Shown here piece by piece: positions 30,878-36,846 of a DNA stretch of 36,846 bases. The translations under genes and the position numbers were made by a program. The notes under the pieces are model-generated. The model was not told where the DNA came from and did no database searches. It worked only from the letters and a program-made list of their open reading frames with translations. Origin of the DNA: an uncultured Collinsella sp. (GTDB lineage: Bacteria > Actinomycetota > Coriobacteriia > Coriobacteriales > Coriobacteriaceae); the NCBI GenBank assembly GCA_958435545.1, contig CAUBGU010000007.1, positions 1 to 36,846 on the forward strand. Reading direction: 5' to 3'. How positions within the stretch are numbered: position 1 is the stretch's first letter; every line of letters starts with the position of its first letter.

Positions 30878-32389
30878 TTAGTAGCTATCGTACGAATAGT
30901 CGGTAGAATCGGTGGGCGTCTGACCGTCAGTTGCGGTATCGGCGCCATCCGTGGACTGGGCATCGGTACCGTCGGTGGTATCGGTACCATCGGTGGTGTC
31001 GGTACCATCAGAACTTTCACCATTCTCGGAATCAGTCGTCTCCTTCTTGGGAACGGTGATCGTCACACGCGCCACGCCCGAGGTCTTGGTATCGTAACGA
31101 ACCTTTTCACCGTTCTTGGTAACGGTGACATCGGAAGGCTTGGACGTGGTGATCTCGATCGAGGACTCGGGCGAGTACTCCTGCTCAAAGGGGCCAGTCG
31201 CCTGGGCGCCATAGACCGACTTTCCGTCGACCTTGACCTCAATCCACGCGGTCTTTCCCTTGGCAACGGAGACCTTGACCTTCGTGACCTCGTTCTCTTC
31301 CTTCTTGGCCGTCGTCTTGGTGGCGTCCGAATCAGTCGACTCATCCGTCGCCTCATCGGTGTCTTCATCCTCGTCGACCGTTTCGGTCTTCTTAGAAGAC
31401 TTCTTAGTCGTCGTCTTGGTGGCAGTGGGCGTCTCGGGCGTGTTCTCGGGCGCCGAAGATGCGCAGCCGCGCAGAAGCACCACGATGAGCACAATCAGCA
31501 GCAACACCACGGCACCAATGCCGGCGTAGACGATACGCGGATCGAGCCCGTTGTTTTGAGGAGTACGGGATCCGCCGCGTCCACGACCGGAACTGCTGCG
31601 GCCGCCTCCCTGAGGCATACGACCACGATTGCTATCGGAACGGCCGCGATAGCCGCCCTGGCCCTGAAGGCTGCGCTGACCCGAGCGGGGCGCAAGTTCA
31701 CCGCGGCCTTGATAGCCACGTTGGCCCGAACGCGGAGCCGAAGAGCGCTGGCCATACGGCTGTGATTGAGAGCGAAGACGCGGCGTCACCTGCGTGGTAT
31801 CGGCATCCGCATAGCCACCGCGAGAGCGTCCGGTGGAGACACCACGGTGACCGCGATCTGAATAGCCGCCGTCGCCGTAGCCGGCACGAGGGTCACGCGC
31901 CACGCCGCGGGCAGCGGGAAGTGCACGGTCCTCGGGCATCGGCGTACTGCGGAACCGGTCACGCTGTGAGCGAATCTCCTCGCCCGAACCCGTCTCAGTA
32001 ATATAACCGGCCTGCTGAGGACGCTGTCCATAGCGGGTCGAACGACCGCCCTGAACCATCAGGAAGCGCCCGTTATCGACCGAGGAACGCGAATTGACGT
32101 AGCCGGCGGCGTCCTGAAAACGACCGCCCTGCTGCGACGTTTCGCGTTCGTATGCCATCAGGTCGTCAAAGTAGGCATTGACGACCTCGCGCGGATTGAG
32201 GCCCAAAAAGCGAGCATAGCTCGAAATCATGCCCTGCGCATAGCCGCGCGGCGGCATCGAAGCAAAGTTACCGGTCTCGAAAAACTCGATGATCTGCGGC
32301 CTGATTTTGATGGTGTTGGCGACCTGCTGAATGGAAAGGCCCATTCGGCGACGCTGCTCGAGCAGCATGTCACCAAAGCGTGCAGCCAT
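30878..32389 (-). CDS. RodZ-like membrane protein with HTH and Arg/Gly-rich linker
   Basis: 503 residues. The N-terminal HTH_25 domain (about 4-75: MLLEQRRRMGLSIQQVANTI; YAQGMISSYARFLGL) is that of RodZ. Residues about 85-280 are a disordered, basic, Arg/Gly/Ser/Gln-rich linker with a duplicated APRSGQRxxQGxG unit (218-230, 233-245). One transmembrane segment lies at about 287-307, followed by a Thr/Lys/Asp/Glu-rich stretch, a beta-rich DUF4115-like domain (about 365-455), and a Thr/Asp/Gly tail (TDTTDGTD repeats). RodZ links MreB to the wall synthesis machinery; no mreB is in the window. The ATG overlaps the ftsK stop by one base. The cytoplasmic linker is unusually long for RodZ. Confidence 0.75.
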   Translation of the reverse strand: MAARFGDMLLEQRRRMGLSIQQVANTIKIRPQIIEFFETGNFASMPPRGYAQGMISSYARFLGLNPREVVNAYFDDLMAYERETSQQGGRFQDAAGYVNSRSSVDNGRFLMVQGGRSTRYGQRPQQAGYITETGSGEEIRSQRDRFRSTPMPEDRALPAARGVARDPRAGYGDGGYSDRGHRGVSTGRSRGGYADADTTQVTPRLRSQSQPYGQRSSAPRSGQRGYQGRGELAPRSGQRSLQGQGGYRGRSDSNRGRMPQGGGRSSSGRGRGGSRTPQNNGLDPRIVYAGIGAVVLLLIVLIVVLLRGCASSAPENTPETPTATKTTTKKSSKKTETVDEDEDTDEATDESTDSDATKTTAKKEENEVTKVKVSVAKGKTAWIEVKVDGKSVYGAQATGPFEQEYSPESSIEITTSKPSDVTVTKNGEKVRYDTKTSGVARVTITVPKKETTDSENGESSDGTDTTDGTDTTDGTDAQSTDGADTATDGQTPTDSTDYSYDSY

Positions 32390-35169
32390 CAGAATCCTCC
32401 AAACTCACGATCTTCACGTGCCATCTCGGCGTCGACAGATTCCAGCGCGGCAAGCCCCTCCTCGTCCAACAGGACCTCGCGCGGCTTGGAACCGTCGGGC
32501 GGGCCGACGACACCCTTTTCTTCCAGCATGTCCATAATACGCCCGGCACGCGCATAGCCAACCTTCAGACGACGTTGCAGGCCAGATGTGGAGCCAAGCT
32601 GCGATTCCACCACAATATGGGCGGCTTCCCAAATGAGCGGATCATCGTCTTGCGGCTCGGCGACTCCGGTGCGGACAATGCCGCCGCCACCCGCCATGGA
32701 CATGGAAGCGGGCGCCACGGCAGACAGAATCTCCTCGTGGTAGTCGGGCTCGCTCTGCGACTTGACGAACTCGACAATCTCGTTGATCTCGTCATCCGAA
32801 ACAAAGCAGCCCTGGATACGGCGAGGCTTGCCCCAGTCGACCTTGGAGAACAGCATGTCGCCCAAACCGGTGAGCTTTTCAGCACCCATCTGGTCGATAA
32901 TGACGCGCGAGTCGATGCCCGTGGCGACGTTAAAGGCGATGCGGTTGGTGATGTTGGCCTTGATGAGGCCCGTCACCACGTTGGAGCTGGGGCGCTGCGT
33001 GGCCACGATAAGATGAATACCGGCGGCACGGCCCAGCTGTGCAATACGTACGATCGAGGCCTCGATATCCTTACCGGCGACCATCATCAGGTCCGAGAGC
33101 TCGTCAATGATGATGACCAGATAGGGCATCTTTTGCGGCGGGTTATCGTAATGCTCAAACTCGCCGGCGGCCTGCTTTTCGTTATAGGTCGAGATCTTAC
33201 GCACATTGAGACGCTCGAAGACCTTCAGGCGACGCTCCATCTCGGACACGGCCCATTGCAGAGCGCTCGCGGCCTGCTTGGGCTCGGTCACCACGGGGAC
33301 ATAGAGATGCGGCAGACCGTTATAGCCCGCAAGCTCGACGCGCTTGGGGTCGACCATGATCAGGCGAACGTCCTCGGGAAGGGCGCGCATGAGCAGGGTC
33401 GTGATGATGGAATTGATCATCACCGACTTACCAGAACCCGTGGTACCGGCGATCAGCAGGTGGGGCATCTTGGCAAGGTCGGCGACGACCGGCGTACCCT
33501 CGGCATCTCGACCGATGGCGAGCTCGAGCGGACCGCCCTTCACATAGGGAAGCACGTCGCCCAGGTTGACGTTCTGGCGCTTGCGATTGGGGATCTCGAT
33601 ACCCACAAGCGAGGTGCCGGGGATCGGGGCAAAGATACGCACGGACTGGGCAGCAAGCGATAGCGCGATATCGTCCTCGAGGCTCGAAATCTTGCTCACG
33701 CGCTCGCCCTCGCCAGGTTGCAGCTTAAAGGTCGTCACCGTGGGGCCGGCAATCCAGCCGACCACGCGGGCACTACGACCAAACTCCAGCAAGGTGGACT
33801 GAAGCGACTCGGCAGTCTGTTCCAGCTCCTTGTCAGAAGACGCGGAGGAAGCCGACTGCGGGTTGGCATGCAGAATCTCAAGTGGCGGAAGTTTGAGGCC
33901 GTCCTCTTCTTCGCCCTCGTTATCTGCGGCGCCGCCGTCCGCTCCCCCATCGCTAGCCGCAGCCGATTCGACAGCACTCAAGGCAGGCGCATCGGCAACC
34001 TTGGGATGCTTCAAGAAGTCGGGGATCTGAGGTGCTGCCGAGACAGGATTCACGGCAAACGGCGGCTCGGACTCGTCGATCTTATCGGGGTCGTCTTCCA
34101 TCGAAAGCTGACCGGTTACCTGGTCGCGCTTTGCATGGCGACGCGGCAGCAAAGTTGTCTTTGCGGTCTCAATCGGAGCCTCGTCGTCCTCGTCATCGCC
34201 CTCGGTGAGCTCAATCTCGCTCTCGGACCAAGACGGGTCGGGCTCACTCGTATTGAGTTTGGGCGCAGCCTTGCCCTTCTTGGCATGGCGGCGCGGCAAC
34301 AGCGTCGTCTTAGCGCGCTCAGCTTCCACGGCATCGGACACGTCGACAAACGGGTCCTCGTCCTCGTCGTCATCGTCCAAAACCGGGTCCACATCGTTGC
34401 CCATGACCGTGGTCACGGCAGCATCGGAGCCCTTTTGACGAAGAATGCTCAGGTGAGGACGGGCAACGCCGGGCACCGACAGGGCCTCATCGTCACCCCA
34501 CGGACTCGCGTTAACATCGGCACGACGGCGCTCGGCAAAATCAGCCGCACGGTCGCGAGCAGAGCGCAAAACGCCGCCCACCGAAAAGCCGATGATGACC
34601 AGGCCCACGACGACAAGGCCCAACAGGACCACCATCGCGATAGGCTTACCCAGGGCATTCTGCAGCGCACTCGCAATAAACGCACCAATGTAGCCACCCG
34701 AGGCGGACAGATTTTGCGGCGTGAACATAAGGTCGCACGAGTCGCTCGTACCTGGCACCATCAACGAAAGAATGGAGACGACGGCGATAAAGACCACGGC
34801 GCCGCCCGCAACAGAGCGCGCGTTGAGCGGCGAGTCCTCGCCTAAAAAGAGCGTGGCGGCAAACAGCAAAATGACGATCGGCAGCACGTAGGCGCCCAGA
34901 CCAAAGCCCAAGTGGTAGAAACCGGCAACCGCAGCCGTAACGGGCGCAGTCGCCGGCGAAATCACGGCAATAAAGGACGCAATCGCCAAGACGGCAATGA
35001 CCACGCCGGCGATATCGCGGTTGGCCGAGGGCTCGACCAAGGGCTCAAAATCATCGAAGTCCGCCTCGTGGCCCTTATTGGCACGCAGATGGGAACCGGC
35101 ACCCTTAGCAGATGCCGGTTGGTTGTTGGCCTTATTGCCTTTGGCGTTTTGTGCAGATCCGCGCGCCAA
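32389..35169 (-). CDS. ftsK: DNA translocase FtsK
   Basis: 926 residues. Four membrane segments lie in about 52-200, then an acidic linker (about 205-445), the alpha/beta motor with Walker A GTTGSGKS (575-582) and Walker B LVIIIDELSDL (about 662), and a C-terminal winged-helix gamma domain (about 855-920) that reads KOPS. It moves chromosome ends through the closing septum. The linker has two copies of AKTTLLPRRHAK (286-297 and 336-347), exactly 50 residues apart. Start TTG 35169 with GGAGG 6 nt upstream is the only good start; it lies 1 nt after the rnj stop. Confidence 0.95.
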   Translation of the reverse strand: MARGSAQNAKGNKANNQPASAKGAGSHLRANKGHEADFDDFEPLVEPSANRDIAGVVIAVLAIASFIAVISPATAPVTAAVAGFYHLGFGLGAYVLPIVILLFAATLFLGEDSPLNARSVAGGAVVFIAVVSILSLMVPGTSDSCDLMFTPQNLSASGGYIGAFIASALQNALGKPIAMVVLLGLVVVGLVIIGFSVGGVLRSARDRAADFAERRRADVNASPWGDDEALSVPGVARPHLSILRQKGSDAAVTTVMGNDVDPVLDDDDEDEDPFVDVSDAVEAERAKTTLLPRRHAKKGKAAPKLNTSEPDPSWSESEIELTEGDDEDDEAPIETAKTTLLPRRHAKRDQVTGQLSMEDDPDKIDESEPPFAVNPVSAAPQIPDFLKHPKVADAPALSAVESAAASDGGADGGAADNEGEEEDGLKLPPLEILHANPQSASSASSDKELEQTAESLQSTLLEFGRSARVVGWIAGPTVTTFKLQPGEGERVSKISSLEDDIALSLAAQSVRIFAPIPGTSLVGIEIPNRKRQNVNLGDVLPYVKGGPLELAIGRDAEGTPVVADLAKMPHLLIAGTTGSGKSVMINSIITTLLMRALPEDVRLIMVDPKRVELAGYNGLPHLYVPVVTEPKQAASALQWAVSEMERRLKVFERLNVRKISTYNEKQAAGEFEHYDNPPQKMPYLVIIIDELSDLMMVAGKDIEASIVRIAQLGRAAGIHLIVATQRPSSNVVTGLIKANITNRIAFNVATGIDSRVIIDQMGAEKLTGLGDMLFSKVDWGKPRRIQGCFVSDDEINEIVEFVKSQSEPDYHEEILSAVAPASMSMAGGGGIVRTGVAEPQDDDPLIWEAAHIVVESQLGSTSGLQRRLKVGYARAGRIMDMLEEKGVVGPPDGSKPREVLLDEEGLAALESVDAEMAREDREFGGF

Positions 35170-35170
35170 A

Positions 35171-36841
35171 CTAAACCTCCATGACGACCGGGATGATCAT
35201 CGGACGAGTGCGCGTACGGCTCCAGATAAAGTTGGAGAGCGAGTCGCGCACGGCCTTGCGAATGGCATCGGAACCGCTGCTCGTAAAGCTGAACTTGCCC
35301 TTCTCGATCGTCTTCATAATGGACGCGGAGGCATCCTCGGAGAACTGGTCGTCGATGGCAAACGAGACGCCGCGGCCCGAGAACTCGATGGCCTCGATCT
35401 TCTTGTGCTTGAGCGAGACGATGGCAACGGCCGTGACCATACCGTCGTTGGCGAGCTTTTGGCGATCGCGCAAGACAATGGGGTCGGTATCGCCGATACG
35501 CAGGCCGTCGACGTAGACGACGCCGGACTCGACGGGTGTACCGCGCTTGACGATACCACCGCGCATCTCGAGCGTGTCGCCGTTATCGAGGATAAAGATA
35601 TGATTGTCCTTGATGCCCATCTTGCGGGCGAGCTGGGCATGAGCGCGCAGATGCACGGCCTCACCGTGAACCGGCATAAAGTACGTGGGTTTGGCCATGG
35701 CCATCAGGAGCTTGAGCTCCTCCTGGCTACCGTGACCGGAGACGTGGACGAGAGCGCGGTTCTTATCCCACACGTCGCAGCCGAGCTTGGCCAGGCTGTT
35801 GACGACCTGCTGGACGGCCTTCTCGTTGCCGGGAACGGGAGTTGCTGAGAGGATGACGGTATCGCCCTCGTGGATGGAGAGCGTCTTGTGCTCGCCATTG
35901 GCCATGCGGGACAGGGCCGACAGCGGCTCGCCCTGCGAACCGGTGCACATGACGACGATCTTGTCGTCGGGCAGGTTATCGATATCGAAGGCATCGATGA
36001 TATCGGCATCGTCGATGTTGAGGTAGCCCAGCTCGCGCGCGACGCGGGTGTTGGTGAGCATGGAGCGACCGGTCACAACGACCTTACGGCCGCACTTACG
36101 GGCGGCATCGCAGATCTGCTGCAGGCGATGAATGTGGCTCGAGAACGACGCGACGAACACGCGACCCGGGGCGTTCTTGATGGCGTGCAGCAGATTGGGA
36201 CCAACCTCGGCCTCGGACTTGGTAAAGCCAGGAACCGTGGCGTTGGTGGAGTCGGAAAGCAGCAGGTCGATGCCCTGCTTGGCGAAGCGGCTGATAGCGG
36301 CATAGTCGGGCGTGACACCATCGATGGGCGTCTGGTCGAGCTTAAAGTCGCCGGTGTGCATAACGGTGCCCTGGTTGGTGCGGATGAACACGCCCAGAGC
36401 GCCGGGGATGGAGTGCGTCATCGAGAAGAAGTCGAGCGAGATGCCGCCGAGGTTGACATGGCTGCCGCCCTTAACCTCGCGGAACTTGGGCGCGCGGATG
36501 CGGAACTCAGAAAGCTTGCCCTCGATAAAGCCAAGCGTCAGCTTGCTCGAGAAGATGGGCACCTTATTGTTGAGGTCCTGCAGCAGATACGGAAGCGAAC
36601 CGGTGTGGTCCTCGTGGCCGTGGGTGACGACGATACCGCGGAGCTTTTCCTCGTTCTCCAAAACATAGGTGTAGTCGGGAAGCACCAGGTCGATACCGGG
36701 CTGGGAATCGTCGGGGAACATGAGGCCAGCGTCAACGAGCACAATGTCGTCGCCGCATTCGAAGACCGTCATGTTCTTGCCGATGCCGTCAAGGCCGCCG
36801 AGCGGAATGATCTTCAAGGGAGATGATTTTTTAGCTGCCAT
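35171..36841 (-). CDS. rnj: Ribonuclease J
   Basis: 556 residues. A metallo-beta-lactamase core carries THGHEDHTG (73-81: His74, His76, Asp78, His79), followed by a beta-CASP domain and a C-terminal region. RNase J has 5'-to-3' exonuclease and endonuclease activity in RNA maturation and decay, and works with RNase Y in Gram-positives. The start ATG is 5 bases from the window edge, so its SD is outside. It is directly followed by ftsK (1-nt gap), the common Firmicutes/Actinobacteria order, and looks complete. Confidence 0.95.
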   Translation of the reverse strand: MAAKKSSPLKIIPLGGLDGIGKNMTVFECGDDIVLVDAGLMFPDDSQPGIDLVLPDYTYVLENEEKLRGIVVTHGHEDHTGSLPYLLQDLNNKVPIFSSKLTLGFIEGKLSEFRIRAPKFREVKGGSHVNLGGISLDFFSMTHSIPGALGVFIRTNQGTVMHTGDFKLDQTPIDGVTPDYAAISRFAKQGIDLLLSDSTNATVPGFTKSEAEVGPNLLHAIKNAPGRVFVASFSSHIHRLQQICDAARKCGRKVVVTGRSMLTNTRVARELGYLNIDDADIIDAFDIDNLPDDKIVVMCTGSQGEPLSALSRMANGEHKTLSIHEGDTVILSATPVPGNEKAVQQVVNSLAKLGCDVWDKNRALVHVSGHGSQEELKLLMAMAKPTYFMPVHGEAVHLRAHAQLARKMGIKDNHIFILDNGDTLEMRGGIVKRGTPVESGVVYVDGLRIGDTDPIVLRDRQKLANDGMVTAVAIVSLKHKKIEAIEFSGRGVSFAIDDQFSEDASASIMKTIEKGKFSFTSSGSDAIRKAVRDSLSNFIWSRTRTRPMIIPVVMEV

Positions 36842-36846
36842 AGGTT

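Noticed and set aside
27840..30881. An uninterrupted plus-strand frame of 1013 codons
   Set aside because: It runs antisense through cinA, pgsA, rimO and yajQ, all clear genes with known motifs. Its translation is His/Arg/Gly/Asp-rich noise, a result of GC-rich codon use in the real genes.

Overview
The window looks like chromosome of a Coriobacteriia actinobacterium, most like Collinsella. The reasons are GC-rich coding with actinobacterial gene neighbourhoods (garA-ftsR; nrdR next to a LysM division suppressor next to lexA), combined with genes more usual in Firmicutes (RNase Y, RNase J, SpoVS). The genus is an inference; no rRNA is present to settle it.

Region 1 (1-7052) is accessory DNA. 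Its right end is sharp: a tyrosine integrase (5267-6757) lies beside a 45-nt fragment of tRNA-Pro(GGG) that starts exactly in the anticodon loop (7008-7052). The original tRNA terminator follows directly. The fragment reads as attR of an integrative element that extends leftwards beyond the window; the intact tRNA and attL should be there. The cargo seen is a fused ABC permease-ATPase cut by the left edge, two overlapping microproteins, a divergent DUF1648 (SdpI-like) membrane protein, an unrecognised acidic protein, and an MNT-type nucleotidyltransferase gene pair whose toxin partner seems lost. An octamer tandem array and a 20-bp palindrome are also present.

Region 2 (7053-15850) is backbone. 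On the plus strand are a CDP-alcohol phosphatidyltransferase, a GarA/OdhI-like FHA protein, FtsR, adenine phosphoribosyltransferase, a secreted NlpC/P60 hydrolase and DegV. Converging on DegV is a DUF1836 regulator; its promoter and the degV promoter share an operator-like sequence. Then come thioredoxin reductase and, divergently, a UgtP/MGDG-synthase-like glycosyltransferase. The convergent gap 15459-15849 holds three large hairpins. Two are inverted copies of one element with a conserved core but different, self-complementary arms.

Region 3 (15850-18754) is DNA precursor supply and SOS control: dut, nrdR and a LysM division suppressor (minus), then lexA and a membrane acyltransferase (plus). 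Three LexA boxes spaced exactly 28 bp lie between the divergent genes.

Region 4 (18739-36841) is a long run of minus-strand housekeeping genes. In transcription order they are rnj, ftsK, a RodZ-like HTH membrane protein, yajQ, rimO, pgsA and cinA-C, then a terminator; recA and recX behind a promoter with a LexA box in its spacer; and rny, a GHKL ATPase, spoVS, miaB, miaA and hflX behind a consensus promoter. It combines RNA decay, chromosome translocation, tRNA/ribosome modification, membrane lipid synthesis and recombination.
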